A DNA stretch of 64,000 nt. Origin: Fraxinus americana. Taxonomy: Eukaryota > Streptophyta > Magnoliopsida > Lamiales > Oleaceae. Below, in pieces: positions 34,661 to 46,972 of the stretch (within the stretch, counting starts at the first letter, position 1; each line of letters starts with the position of its first letter). The translations under genes and the position numbers were made by a program. Under the pieces are notes generated by a model that made no database searches, was not told the DNA's origin, and saw only the letters and a program-made list of their open reading frames with translations. Where the stretch lies: assembly GCA_035079005.1 (NCBI GenBank), contig CM068714.1, positions 14,133,216 through 14,197,215 of the forward strand, in the 5' to 3' direction.

Positions 34661-34861
34661 ATAATTGATCGAATAGATGAACCTGAGTCTTATCCCACAC
34701 CTGCTAAGGGACATACTCTTGATCAGGAAGTGGAGCCTTCTGAGGACACGTTAGCTCCGTATAAATCTTGTAGGATCATTTGACCTCCTAGAAGGTACGA
34801 ATCCATGATTACTAATCAAGGATAATGAACCTACTAATTACGCAGAAATAAAGTCAAGTGT

Positions 34862-35712
34862 TGACTTAAAGAGATGGACTTGTTGTATGTAACCAAGGTT
34901 TGACCTTGGTCGACTTGCCTAATGGATTAGAACCCATAGGTTGTAAATGAGTTTACAAGAAAATGTCAATATGGATTGAAACAAGTCTCTTAGAGCTGGA
35001 ATCTTCAATTTGATGCAAAAAGTCAAAATGTTTGATTTTATCAAAAAATGAAGAATTGTGCGTTTACAAGAAGATAGTGGGAGCATTGTCGCATTCCTGA
35101 TATTATATGTATGAGACATATTATAGGAAACGACGTCTATATATTTTAATTGTTGAAATTATGGCTGTCAAATAATTTATCTGTGATAGATATGATAGAA
35201 GCAAGTTGATCTATAAAGATAGATCTAGAAGATTGCTTAACTCATTCCAATCTATACAGATAAAATCTCGAGGAGATTTTATATGGAGAAAATGAACTGA
35301 TAGTTCATGGATACACTAATACTAACTTCTAGTCAGACTAGAATAATAGTATATCTCAAATAAGATATTGGTTTACTCTTAAAGGGTGTGTTGAAAATGT
35401 TCCAAATCTAAAATAACCGTTGATTCAATAATAGAAGCCTTATACATCATTACTTTAGAAAGCAACAAAAGTTGTGATCTGGATCAGGAAGTTATTAATG
35501 AACTTGGTGTAGTTCCTAACATTGTTGATCATACACTTATGCATTATGATAACAATGGAGTCATCGTGCAATCGAAGGAACTAATGTCTCATCAATGATC
35601 CAAACATATGTCAAGGCGGTGTTATCTCATTGGAAAGATAATACAATGAAACGTAAATAAAGAACGAATTCCCACAAGTTATTAAATTGCAGATCCACTG
35701 ACAAAGAGTTGT
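34862..35712 (+). pseudogene. pol: Copia reverse transcriptase / RNase H scraps (element D)
   Basis: LTLVDLPNGLEPIGCK*VYK near 34895-34960 is the start of the RT domain. The polymerase core with YVDD is deleted or unreadable. RNase H end: ELGVVPNIVDHTLMHYDNNG near 35500, SKEL and KHM-like text, then IADPLTK near 35695, just before the 3' LTR. Confidence 0.78.
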
Positions 35713-35725
35713 CGCAGGATAAACA

Positions 35726-37418
35726 TGATCGTCATTACAATAAAATAGGAAATTTTAAGAACAAATTGTGATTCATTTTCAAACCAATGAGTTTCTTAAG
35801 CAACTGCACGTACATGCACATGAGTTGCACTAATCACTTGTATTTAGAAATAGAAGCCCCATCCCTTTCCAAAGTTCTGGTGCACATTATTGTAAGTGTT
35901 ATGCCCTATGACCAATCAACTTTGGACATAAACACTTTGAATATATATATATATATAATCAATGCATATGTATGGCAATATCTATTATTTAATTGAATTA
36001 ATATTCTAATAAATTAAATAATAGAATCCGTAGATTCAAATCTTGGTAATTTGTTAATCACAAGGAGTTGTGATTGTGAGATACAAATTACATATGACTG
36101 AATCTTAAATCGTCCGTGGTCGAAGTAATAACGAGATACGAATATCGTTATTACGGATAGACTATCACGTGTGGCATTCTTACTTGTGAAGTAAATAGCT
36201 GATCTCACAAGTTAAAGTGTGGTGACGCTTGAATGAACACGTGGATGTTTTGTTATAGAACAAAACATTGGAGACCCACTGAGAGATTTCACATGGATAA
36301 CTATCTGAGTGTTAGTGGTTAATCTCTAACGTTTGGTAGTGGAATTGGTCCTTTGACTTGAGGTCATCATGGTATCTTATATGAGGACAGTCATACTTTG
36401 GTGGTGTTGGATGTTGCTCTGCCAAGGGTCGCTAATACAACATCGTTCGGGTATGTCAAGAATCATATGAAGGTTGTGAATGACCAATAGAGGATTCGTC
36501 ACTCTTAGATAGTAAGATATTATGATCTACATTTTATCCAGTTAAGTTGATAATGAAATCCTTGGCCAAGGTGAACTCATAAGTCGGAAAAGAGTTTTCG
36601 ACGTACATTGACTTAACAGTGGAATAAAAGATATGATCGATAATTGAGATCGACACATATCCATATCTCATAATTGATCGGATCATATTGACGAAAGGAT
36701 TATAGTTTCACAGTAAACTAACAAGTTTGGTTTTGTCATACTACGTGATATTTCCCGTCACATGTATTGCCTTGACACATTGCTAGATGTCAATTTGGGA
36801 CAACGAAAGTGAATTAGTGATAAATTAAAATGGGCATTTTAATTTATCGATTTTGATTAGATCAAAATAATAATTCACGTCGTTAGGTATCGTGATCAAG
36901 AACCTAATGGATCATACACAAAAGAGAATCAGAAGAATGAGATTTACCAATTAATTAATTGACAAGTGTTGGATAATTAATTGATTGGGTTGTTTATTAA
37001 TATGCCCAAATTAATTAATTGGATTAATTAATTCATGGACCAGATTTAATTAATTTGATTAATTAAATATTAGATCGGGTTAAGTTTAACAGATGGGCCG
37101 AATCCATTTGGATTTATATTAATAGGCTACTAGGGTTTGAAAACAATATGGAATTTTCATTATTGTTGCTAGCACAAGAAAAGAAAACCCTAGCCGTCAT
37201 TCTTGTTCTCTGTGTGGATCACCATTGGAGGCTGGACAATTGGACAGCTTGGATTGCATATCGTGATCATTGGAGTTCAAAGAAAAGCAAAAGAGTTTGT
37301 GGAATTCATCAAATGTATCATTCTCATTACAGTTTCTAGTCAAACACATTGCAGATCCTCGTTTGGGAATTGAAAATTATTTTACTTCTGTTGTGCATGA
37401 TTAAGTAAATTCCCAACA
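35726..37418 (+). repeat. 3' LTR of element D
   Basis: 1,693 bp, starting TGATCGTCATTAC and ending AAATTCCCAACA. It keeps a roughly 34-bp stretch near 36832-36868 that is absent from the 5' LTR. Target-side flank ATTAT. Confidence 0.9.
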
Positions 37419-37423
37419 ATTAT

Positions 37424-38373
37424 TTCTTAATTTGCTAAATTAATTTAATATACATCATTATAGCGAGGGTAAGGCCCGAAGGTTATATTATTGATTTCGA
37501 TCTCATTTGTATTGCCTGTCATTTCTCATGTTTTCTTTGTTTGTGTTTTTTACATTGAATATTCTCCCTATTATTTTTACGTAACTTCGCAATCACAAGA
37601 AGATCAACATATTTTATGTGTTACAAAAATTAATTTGTAATATTTTATGTATTTTTAAACAGGAAATTTATTTTCCTTTTATTTGAGTTACTGTAGGGAA
37701 CAAAAAAGGAAATCGAAAATAAAAAATTGACAAATCATATAGCCCCTGTTTGAGAAGCCCCAGTGATGCCTTTTTTTTTTTCAATAACAAAACCAATCAA
37801 AATTTCATTAAAAAAAATTCTTCACTGATGGATAGGGCTTTCTCTTGATTTGCCATAGGACGAACAAACTATTAACATTACAATGTTTTGCATGTAACTC
37901 AACCTCATCTTGACAAGTTGTAATTTTGAGTTCCGATCAATTGTGTTAATTTAGGAAATCTTTCATTTGAACATCAATAAAGTAGCAATTCTTCACCGCC
38001 AAAAATGCTCACTTTCCATGACGAATCAGTGCTTCCGTCTCTCTACCTCTATCTCTCTTTGTGTTTCCATTTTTCAGACATCAAGATGTTGGGACCCTTT
38101 GAACCCACGTGTTGTGAAAAATCGGAAGAGATTAATGGACCAATATGAAGTATTGTTCGCTAATCAAATAAGAACAAAATTAAACTAAAGAAAAGAAAAA
38201 ATTGACGGATGAACCAATATTTTATTAAACAATCAATGGAGAGAAAATACAATTTCAGTAATTTCTGCTCTCAAAAAACTAAATGAAAAGTCTACTATTT
38301 TAATTGGATTGAACTTCAATATTTTAATTGGGATCAGAGCTTAAATTCAATTCTTGACCCAAACTTAATCTAG
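37424..38373. other. Intergenic; one weak exon-like stretch
   Basis: Mostly AT-rich. Near 38077 an acceptor-like 'ccatttttcag' precedes a short frame CWDPLNPRVVKNRKRLMDQY, not recognised. Nothing else supported. Confidence 0.35.
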
Positions 38374-40175
38374 ATGAGTCAATCTCTTTTTTGTTCCTCC
38401 ATATTTTAACGGAAGCAATTATGTTTTCTATAGAGTGAGGATGAGAGCTTTCTTGAAATTTACGGATGAGACAATATGGGTGTGTGTTGAGAAAGGTTGG
38501 ACAGCCATATCTACTGCTGTTGTTGGTATGGTTACCCCTACTGGTATTTTCCTTTAGACTAAGGATGACCTAGTAAAGTGTAACAAGAATATTAAAGGGT
38601 TGCGTGCTCTATTTATCGTTGTGCCACCCTAAGCGTTAAGGAGAGTGTCTATGTGTTAGATCGCAAATGAAGTTTGGGATATACTAGAAACCACTCATGA
38701 GGGGACTAAGATAGTGAATACCTATAAGCTTTCTATGTTGACTACTAAGTTTGAAAAGATTAGAATGAAGGATGATGAAACATTCGATAAATTCTATGCG
38801 AAGTTAAATGACATAGTAAATTCTAGCTTCAACCTAGGTGGACAAATTTTTGAAATGAAAATAGTGAGGAAAGTCTTTAGATCCTTACTTGTGAGATTTA
38901 GACTTAAGATCATGGCTATCAAAGAGAACAAGGATTTAGATATGTTTAAGATAGAAGAATTAGTTGGATCCCTCCAAACTTAGGTAACCATATCTCATTC
39001 TAAGAAAGAAAAGTCTATAGCCTCAAACACTATCATGGAAGAGGACTTTCACAATTCTGACCATGAGACCCTTAACAATGAGAATATAGCTTATTTTGTT
39101 ATAAAATTCAAAAAGGCTTTTAGAAATAATAAGCAATCTCAAGATAGATCCAAGAGTGGCCCCAGTAAATTTAGGAACGATAATCAAGAAAAGAAAAGAA
39201 TCCTGGTTTGCTAGGAAGAAAACACAAGAGATCAGATGTCATGAGTATCAGGGATTTGGTCGCATTAGAGATGAGTGCTTTACTTATAAGAAAACCACAG
39301 GAAAAGCTATTAACACGATTCTCACTAATGAAGAGTCTAGCTCGAACAATCAAAATGAGAAGTCCAATTCTAAATGTCATAACTATATGTCATTTCCTTC
39401 TATTGTTAGGAGTGAATTTGATGAGAGTGAAAGGGTTAAGGACTTAAAACATAGTGAGCGCTCTAAAAAAGATTCTGAAGATGAACAAGATATTCATGAG
39501 GCTTATGACCTATTGTTAAGAAGAGTTTTAAGTTGAGTTGTGCTTAAGAAAGTGAATGAACTAGAACTAGAAGAGAGAAATATGCAGCTAACATTGAGAA
39601 ATCACTAGAAGTCTTAGTGAGTTGAGAGTTGTGAAAGAGTCCTTAGAATCTAAGGTTAAAACTCTTACGAACAATCTTGAGAAGTCTAATACATAACTTC
39701 TTGCTTTCTTGAGTGGATCCAAGAAACTTGACAACATCCTAGGTTTGAACAAGACTACTGGTAATATGAGAGGTCTAGGCTACAAGAATTCTGATCCTCA
39801 TGCTACAACCTCGTCCAAAACCACATTCGTTCTTGCCTCTATCGAGACTAAGAGTGTAGAAAATCCTAATGCCAAAAATAAGGGTATCATAGGATAGAGC
39901 CAATTGGACAATGTAGGATTATTCAACGCAGAAATCAATATAAGGAACCACGCAATTTTCGTCCTAAGTTTATTCTTACACGTTTCAATAGTGGTGAGTT
40001 AGGTCACACCAAACCTTGGTGTCACCAACTTTTGGCGGAAATATAAACTAGGACATCCCTAGTCAGATTAATTTCCTAACTAATCAGGTTAGTCACTTGA
40101 CCAAGATGATACAATTGTCTAGGATTACCTCTACATCTAGGAAAATCTAGATTAAGAAAAGTGATTTAAGAGATT
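38374..40175 (+). pseudogene. gag: Copia Gag remnant, SIRE-like
   Basis: PPYFNGSNYVFYRVRMRAFL, TDETIWVCVEKGW, then TTKFEKIRMKDDETFDKFYA and IKENKDLDMFKIEELVGSLQ form a UBN2-type Gag. A knuckle-like CHEYQGFGRIRDECFTYKK follows near 39240 (first pair C..C reduced to one Cys). After an acidic, Ser/Asn-rich linker and a coiled-coil-like region there is a second knuckle-like FNSGELGHTKPWCHQL near 39990. A long Gag with two separated knuckles, and the downstream purine-tract context, fit the SIRE/Maximus lineage (inference). Stops and shifts throughout. Confidence 0.75.
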
Positions 40176-40179
40176 TTGA

Positions 40180-40294
40180 AGCTGTTCACAGTGCTCTAGA
40201 AGAAAAGAGTGTTTTTGTACCTCAATGAATATGTATATAGGTGCATACATGTGCTAGTTCATTGCGTTCCTACATTATTGCATACATCTCATCC

Positions 40295-40387
<93 letters not shown>

Positions 40388-41335
40388 AATTGATTTTTGA
40401 AACTATAGCACCTTGTTTGATTAATTTGAATATGCTAACTGGGATCAAGTGTAATTATAATTAATGAACAATGACTGAGATTTCCATTAATTTATTTAGG
40501 ACCTATGCGGAGTATTTAGTATGGATTTCTTCATGTATCATCTGCGCTACAAACACTAAGATCTTGTGAGTGAGTCTTGACCGCATGTGTGAGATTTAGG
40601 ATATCGGTCATCTAAGTGGTAAAGTGACATTAAATATGAATTGACCTTTAACTAGTAAACGTAAACTTTAATATATTCCCTAAAAAGAATAGATTGATAC
40701 ATCTTATACTCATCTTCGAAGCCTTGATGGCTTGAGCAATTAACTCTTTAAGGTTCTCTAAAAATCTGGTGCCTTATGGTCATCTAACTTGTAATCACTG
40801 GCCCAAAGCTCATTACAGGGATTATTAAGAAAGCCAAATGAAGTTGAGTTTGCACATAAGATGAGAAAAGAAAAGAAAAATAAAAAAATTATGTGCCGAT
40901 AGTAACGGGGGAGAAAAAGAGTATCAAATATTCTAGTCAAAAAATTGAAAACTTTTTCTTAAACAGGTCATAGTATCAATAGTTTTTACTTTCATAACTT
41001 AGAGAATATATTCATACCTCCAGTGATTTTCTAGCATGTCATTTCTCGCCAATTTTATGTTTTGATACTTGCTCATAAGGTATTAGTAACACTTTTCACA
41101 CGTAGGACACTTGTACAATTTACTCCATGTATACTTAAATTGGATGTGTGGGAATAGTTCAATGATTATTAATTTTACCTGTACAAGTAAACTATTGCAT
41201 GTTCGGGCTATCAAATAATCTTGATTTATGTGCCAAGTTACTATATTTAAAAAGTCAAGATAAAGTGTTCAATTTCTAAAAATTCAAATGTCGTGCTAAA
41301 TTTCAAATCATTCTGAAAAAGGTAATTAGTTGGTA
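40180..41335. other. Non-coding tract inside SIRE-like remnants
   Basis: Holds the GA microsatellite and AT-rich sequence. Protease, integrase and reverse transcriptase expected here are absent, so an internal deletion or replacement has occurred. Confidence 0.45.
40291..40384. repeat. (GA)n microsatellite, about 94 bp
   Basis: Uninterrupted GA dinucleotide run. Confidence 0.97.
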
Positions 41336-41339
41336 AGCA

Positions 41340-41375
41340 CCCCTTTGTCATTTGTGACAAAAAGGAGGGGTAGAG
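41340..41375 (+). promoter_or_regulatory. SIRE-type polypurine tract region
   Basis: 'ccctttgtcatttgtgac' then 'aaaaaggaggggtag'. A 'TTGTCAT..TGAC AAAAAGG(G/A)GG' sequence is characteristic of the 3' end of SIRE-lineage copia elements (recalled family knowledge), giving the inverted repeat GTCA/TGAC next to the purine tract. Confidence 0.6.
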
Positions 41376-41689
41376 TAGGTGTTTGTGATGTATATAACAT
41401 TTTGGGATGTATTTTATATTCTGCTTAGCTATATTAAGTTTTGATATTTTGTGATGTCAATATTTCGTTTGTGTTTTTATTAACACTGATATTGCATCTT
41501 AATCTAGTTAGCATGATTATTATATTTTGTCTCAATTGCTATATGTATTTATTGTTTCACTCGCTTTCACACTTGGTATTTAAGTTGTTGATTTCAGGAA
41601 ACATGTGTCCAAAGGAAAGGAAGTTACAATTGAGTCAGTGTGGCTATGGATAGTTAGTTTTTTTTTTTTTTTACTTCGACTTGTAATAC

Positions 41690-42460
41690 TTAGGAGTCAA
41701 TGGAGGGGTTGTATAGGTGAACTAGGAGTCCTGGTGTTCGAGTATGGAACAAGGAGAAAAATTACCGCATTAATGTTGGCTCAACACTAAGACAATGCTC
41801 GAGTGCCAAAAGTAGACAAATTTTCGCTAGCCTAGCGCTAGGTATTTCGCTTGAGCATCACCTGCTAGCCAGGGTTTTCGCTCGAGCTCTAGCTACTTAC
41901 GGGAAAAGTCCTAGTTCGTGTTTTAAACATTTTTTTAGTCATAAACAACCCCAAACACCTTTTATTATATATACCCAAGTCATATTCCGTCCATAGGTGT
42001 GGTTGATCGTTGTATACTTCCTAGACTTCATCTGTTGGAGATCCTACATCAATTCCTCATACTGAGATCTTTCGACCACACATCGAAATCATCAAAAATG
42101 AAATTCTCAAAACAAGAGGTGACCAGAGTTTCGATTGGAGAAGAACGAGTTCGTTCTTCGAGATCAGCAAGTGTCACAAGTCTACTAAGGTATTTGTGTC
42201 TTGACAGTATGTAAGTCAATTCATTTATAGTGGATTATATTGGTTAGGGCCCATATTTTTTGATCTCACAAGGGGTTTTTCTCGGTCATCAATTCTTTGG
42301 TGTTCTTTATTTTCAGCAATTTATTACCTGTATATGTTGAAAATCTAGGTTAGAATTGTGGTATAATTCATGTGGATTAAAACTAGTTGTGTGACTTGTT
42401 GTATAATTAATTGGTAAAATCAATTTCCATAATTTTTGCTTAATTCACCAATTCGCCCCC
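41690..42460 (+). repeat. Probable LTR remnant of the SIRE-like element
   Basis: Contains a TATA-like 'attatatatacccaag' near 41964 and ends near 'aattcgcccccctctaggtg' (42450), text commonly found at the LTR/primer-site end of SIRE-type elements. No second LTR was found to define borders. Confidence 0.45.
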
Positions 42461-42474
42461 CTCTAGGTGATAGT

Positions 42475-42600
42475 TGGACAGAATTACGACATCTCACTTA
42501 TCTACTATTTCCTCAGGAGAATTAGTGCATGCTTTGCGGGCACAAGAGCAAAGGAGACTGTATAGGGTGCTTTTCATGCAAAATCACAAAACTCAAGAGA
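42475..42600 (+). pseudogene. gag: Short copia Gag scrap
   Basis: Reads STISSGELVHALRAQEQRRL, resembling the 'ELV.ALQAQEQRR..R' segment of copia Gag. No flanking element parts. It directly precedes the neprosin remnant. Confidence 0.45.
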
Positions 42601-42624
42601 AGTCAAAGACAAGAAATATAACAA

Positions 42625-42929
42625 AAAGACATACAAATACTATGTTAAAGGAGACAAGTACTATGGTGCAAAAGAAACTATTGATGTTTGGGAACCTAAA
42701 ATACAACAGCATAACGAGGTTCAGTTTGTCCCAAATTTGGTTACTGGGTGGCTCATTTGGTGAAGATCTCAATAGCACTAAAGCTGGTTGGCAGGTATAT
42801 TTTCTCCAAATTACTTGGTTGATCATAATTTTTTTTCATTCATCTAACAGATTAGAATGCATGTTATTTCAGGTTAGCCCTGATCTCTACGGGGATAACA
42901 ACACAATCATTTTCGAGTTCATACGATAG
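42625..42929 (+). pseudogene. Neprosin-domain (DUF239) gene remnant
   Basis: YYVKGDKYYGAKETIDVWEP, KIQQHNE, a one-base shift near 42717, then SLSQIWLLGGSFGEDLNS and TKAGWQ|gtatat (donor, 42795). After an intron of about 78 bases ending 'atttcag' comes VSPDLYGDNNTIIFEF and a stop. The 'SQIW...G....LN...AGWQVSP.LYGDN.TR.F.YWT' pattern is that of plant neprosin/DUF239 proteins (secreted prolyl-endopeptidase-like family); the TR.FTYWT part is degraded here. Intron and splice sites survive, so it is a decayed gene copy, not a processed one. The N-terminal propeptide and the rest of the catalytic domain are missing. Confidence 0.72.
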
Positions 42930-43470
42930 ACAATTTAAAAAAGAACGCCGGCTCATATCAAACAGAAGTTAATTAATAGTAGTACAAAAAACTCGAAGAA
43001 AGCATTTAATGGAGATCCTAACAGTTAGTCCTGTATTTTGGAACATGCTTAAATTTGTGAAAAATATATTTCTTTTCCAAGCCAATTTAGCACATAGATT
43101 AAAAGCTTCAATTGGCACCCAATGTCGAACTTCTCTGATTACTGGAGCTAACTGGTTATATATAGAGAAAATTTTACCATTAGTTCATCTCGAGCATAAA
43201 AAATAGTTAATGCTGAGGCAAGTAGGAGTATTGTACGAATCATGCTGTAGATTTCTTCTTTCAAAAAGATTTTTCTTATATTTGTACTTTTTTCATGAAC
43301 AGGCTTTGAGGGGTCGTCTGGCAATGATGAGAGGAGAAAGAAAATCTGATTTTGAGAATTCTGAGGATGAAAGGAGGACGAGACTTGGTTCCCTAAAAAA
43401 GAAAGCACTGAATGGGTCTTCAAAGTTCAAGCATTCTCTTAAGAAGAAGAGCAGTAGAAGAAAGAGCGAT

Positions 43471-43686
43471 ATTCGTGGCAGCTCTGTTTCAATTGAGGAT
43501 ATCCGGGGTGCGAGCTGCAAGCTGTTAAGGCATTTTGGCAAGCCTTTATGTTGGATGAGTTGCTGCCACACAATTTTCATTCGTGGCAGCTCTGTTTCAA
43601 TTGAGGATATCCGGGGTGCGAGCTGCAAGCTGTTAAGGCATTTTGGCAAGCCTTTATGTTGGATGAGTTGCTGCCACACAATTTTC
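43471..43686 (+). repeat. 108-bp tandem duplication in the Sec14-like exon
   Basis: 43471-43578 and 43579-43686 are essentially identical, each starting 'attcgtggcagctctg' and ending 'cacacaattttc'. 108 is a multiple of 3, so the duplication alone keeps frame. Confidence 0.95.
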
Positions 43687-44503
43687 ATGATTATTATACA
43701 ACACTTTTGCTACTTTAAGTCAAATGCTCTCATCTGGATTGAAATATAAAATGCATCCCGGATCACTCAGTAGTCTTTCCGGATAAGTTATTTTCCTGTT
43801 TCTTGTAACTTTTTAGTACGTAGTTGGAAGGTTAGAAGGCAAACTTACTCACATGAACTCTTAAAATTGTCATCATATTGGTATATGATAAAGCATGCAA
43901 ACATGGTTTTGTATCTCTTTATGACAGGAAATGCTCTGGTTCCGCATTTTTTTCCCTCTTTTGAGTCAGCAACTATTTAGACTTTTGTCGAAGTATTGAG
44001 AAAATATGCTTGCAGGTTTTTAAAGAATGAAATTTGATATTGAAAAGGCAAAACGGACGTGGACTGATATGATCCAATGGAAGAAAGATTTTGGTACTGA
44101 CACAATTGCAGAGGTAAAACCTAATAATTTTCCCATTTGTAACTTGGGTAAAACCACCTGATTACCTTGTGTCTTTTACTCTTCACTCTTCTAGTTTTAG
44201 CTTGAGTCACATTTCCTTTCTCCCACTAGGATTTTCAATTCCAAGATTTCAATGAAGTTTTGAAGTATTACCCCATGGTTATAGAAGAAATTCTAAAGAT
44301 GATTGAAATGAGAGTCGTTCTTTTATTCATTGAGAAAACATCAATATATAGTATAACTCAATAAACTAAATATGTAAAGATAAATAACAATTCCTAAAAT
44401 TAAGCACATCATCATAATCATCAATCATCATGATCAATTTGTCTTCAATGATTCCTTGCTTTCCTCCACCATATATTTTTCTCAAGATTTGTTGCTGCTA
44501 GTA

Positions 44504-44829
44504 CCCTCCCTCAAACGTTGACGGGGTTGGAGGCAAAGTTTGTTGCAAAAATGAATGAATGTTGTTTTGGATACTAATGTTGTGAAAAAAAAAAATCACC
44601 ATTTTTTTAAATCTTCATCCTTGTGAAGATATGTCATATGTTGTGGTGGTGTGAATTCGCTTTTTTTTTTTTTTTTTTTTTGTGAATCTTGTGTATCCCA
44701 TATTACATGGGTTATGTTTCTGAGAGTTTGTTCAGAGAATGGATTCATACGTTGATTTTTGGTGTGAATTTTTGTTGTTACTGTGTTGTTTGAATTTGGT
44801 GTGGGTATGATATTGATTTGTATTGTCTG
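44504..44829 (-). other. Interior of the small LTR element, left part
   Basis: Non-coding; includes a T run at 44662-44681. The other interior part is 50882-51090. Confidence 0.7.
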
Positions 44830-45453
44830 TGTAAGACAATAAACCAATGGAAGCAAAAACGAGATTCACACAGAACACACTTGAACCAACAAGAATACAG
44901 TTCTTTCCTTCAATATAGGGCTCAGAAAGTTCACAAAGAATATTGTATCCATCTGTACAAAAGAACAAGCCACAAAGACCACAAACCTCACCCAAACTGC
45001 ACAGAGCAGCTACTACAATGGTTCGAAGACTCTACAGCCAATCTAACCTCCCTATACCTCAATCGAATAATCACCAAGACTAGAATCACAAAGATAAAAC
45101 GATATCACAAAGAATCGAAAAAGAGGACAGAGAGAACACGAAGAACAGAAAACTCAAAAGCTTTCGCACTAAGCTAACAAATCGAACAGAATGACCACAC
45201 GAAAAATGGTCATTCAACATCTCATATATAGGAAGCCACTCCACTGTAGATTAGGCTGAAGATCCAACGAGCCAGAGCAACACACTTAGCTTTTGGGATG
45301 GGATGGGATGGGCTGGGTCTTGGGCTTTTTCCTTTTAAGTTATTGGGCAATAGTTTTAGTTCCAAAGAATCCAACAGCTTTGGGCCTAGCCCATTTTCAT
45401 CATCGCCCAAAAGGTTGAAATGCAAATGTCACAAATGACATCACAATCCAACA
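44830..45453 (-). repeat. 3' LTR of element E
   Basis: 624 bp, nearly identical to the 5' LTR; TATA-like region 'ctatatatgag' on the minus strand near 45218-45230. The ORFs within it (44818-45177 etc.) are not genes. Confidence 0.93.
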
Positions 45454-45470
45454 AATCTCCCCCTTGATGC
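45454..45470 (-). promoter_or_regulatory. Polypurine tract of element E
   Basis: The minus strand reads CATCAAGGGGGAGATT, abutting the 3' LTR. Confidence 0.85.
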
Positions 45471-45550
45471 CAATGTCATAAACCACCAAACACATTAGTG
45501 TTTCATAGCACCGACACCAAGAAGGTTACCACCTATAAAAAAAACAAAAT

Positions 45551-46960
45551 TCACCCAGAATCAATTCTTAGAATTTGTAAACAAGATTTAAACTTGGAAA
45601 GGGGAAGTACCTTTGTTCCCATATCCGCGGGATTAAATTGTGTAGGGATTTTTTCAAACAAAATAGATTCTTTATGAACTATATCTCTAATGAAATGCAT
45701 CCTAATATCTATATGTTTGGTCCTATCATGAAAAATAGGATTTTTACATAAATGAATAGCACTCTGACTATCACAATAAATCACAACAGGATCATGCAAT
45801 TCATTTAGTTCATATAACAAGCCTTTAAGCCACAAAGACTCTTTAATAGCTTCAGTAGCAGCTACATACTCAGCTTTAGTAGTAGATAGGGCAACAATAG
45901 ACTGCAATTGAGACTTCCAACTAATACAAGCACCACACAAGGTAAACACATATGCAGTTGTTGATTTTCTATTGTCCTTATTACTAGCATAATCAGAATC
46001 CATATACCCTTTCAACACAACTCCCTCTTTACAAAACTTAAAATACAATCCGAAATCTGCATAACATTTTAAGTATCTTAAAAGCCATTTTAAAGCGGTC
46101 CAATGTTCTGGACTCGGGTTTGCCATAAATCTACTCAAAATGCTAATAGCATGTGCAACATCCGGTCTAGTACATACCATAGTATACATAACTGATCCAA
46201 CCACATTAGCATAAGGTACCTTTTGCATGTATTTAATATCAGACTCATAATGTGGACATTGCTCTTTACTCAATTTAAAATGACAAGCAAGAGGCAAAGG
46301 AACAGACTTAGAATCATGCATAGCAAATTTAGATAACACCTTTTTCACATAATCTGATTGGGTTAAAAGAAGAGATTGTTGCGATCTATCTCTTTTAATA
46401 TCCATCCCTAAAATTCTCCTAGCATGCCCTAAGTCTTTCATTTCAAATTCAGTACTTAAAGCATTTTTTATGTCACTTATATCACTCATTTTATGTCCAA
46501 CCAATAGCATATCATCAACATGCAAAAGTAAGTAAACAATCACATCATTCTTATCATTTCTTTTAAAATAAAGGCAATGATCAAAGGCACTTCGCCCAAA
46601 GCCAATAGAAGACACATAATTGTCAAATCTAATATACAATTGTCTAGGTGATTGTTTCAAACCATACAAAGAACTATTAAGCAAACAAATATGATTAGGC
46701 ATTTTCGAATCAATAAAATCTTGAGGTTGCACCATATAAATCATTTCATCTAAATCACCATGAAAGAAAGCAATTTTAACATCCATTTGTTCAAGCTCTA
46801 AATCATATTGAGCAAGTAAAGCAAGCATGACTCTTATAGTAGTATATTTCACAACAGGAGAGAAAATTTCATTATAATCAATACCAGGTTTCTATGTAAA
46901 TCCCTTCGTAACAAGTCTAGCCTTAAACCTAAAATGTTCTTTAGAAGAACTACCATCCTT
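45551..46960 (-). pseudogene. pol: Copia reverse transcriptase / RNase H (element E), near-intact
   Basis: A 433-codon frame (46852-45551) reads QMDVKIAFFHGDLDE, GLKQSPRQLYIRFDNYV, the catalytic HVDDMLLVG (YVDD with Tyr to His), FEMKDLGHARRILGMDI, CTRPDVAHAISILSRFM. RNase H then has all acidic motifs: GYMDSDYASNKDNRKST, LSTTKAEYVAATEAIKES, YCDSQSAIHLCKN and HIDIRMHFIRD, ending ADMGTKVLPLSKF. Just upstream the domain start (GCK*VYSIKDGS and KGFT*KPGIDYNEIFSP) carries two nonsense codons, TGA for a Trp and TAG for a Gln, separating it from the integrase part. Confidence 0.92.
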
Positions 46961-46972
46961 AATACTATAAAC

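Larger units (their letters stand above)
28824..37418 (+). mobile_element. Ty1/copia retrotransposon D, 8.6 kb, young LTRs and decayed coding region
   Basis: Direct LTRs of 1,655 and 1,693 bp, an exact primer site at 30480, a 2.65-kb leader with tandem repeats, then scraps of gag, protease, integrase, reverse transcriptase and RNase H in copia order, then the 3' LTR. No frame exceeds about 100 codons. Candidate target duplication ATTGT (28818-28822) / ATTAT (37419-37423) is imperfect. Confidence 0.9.
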
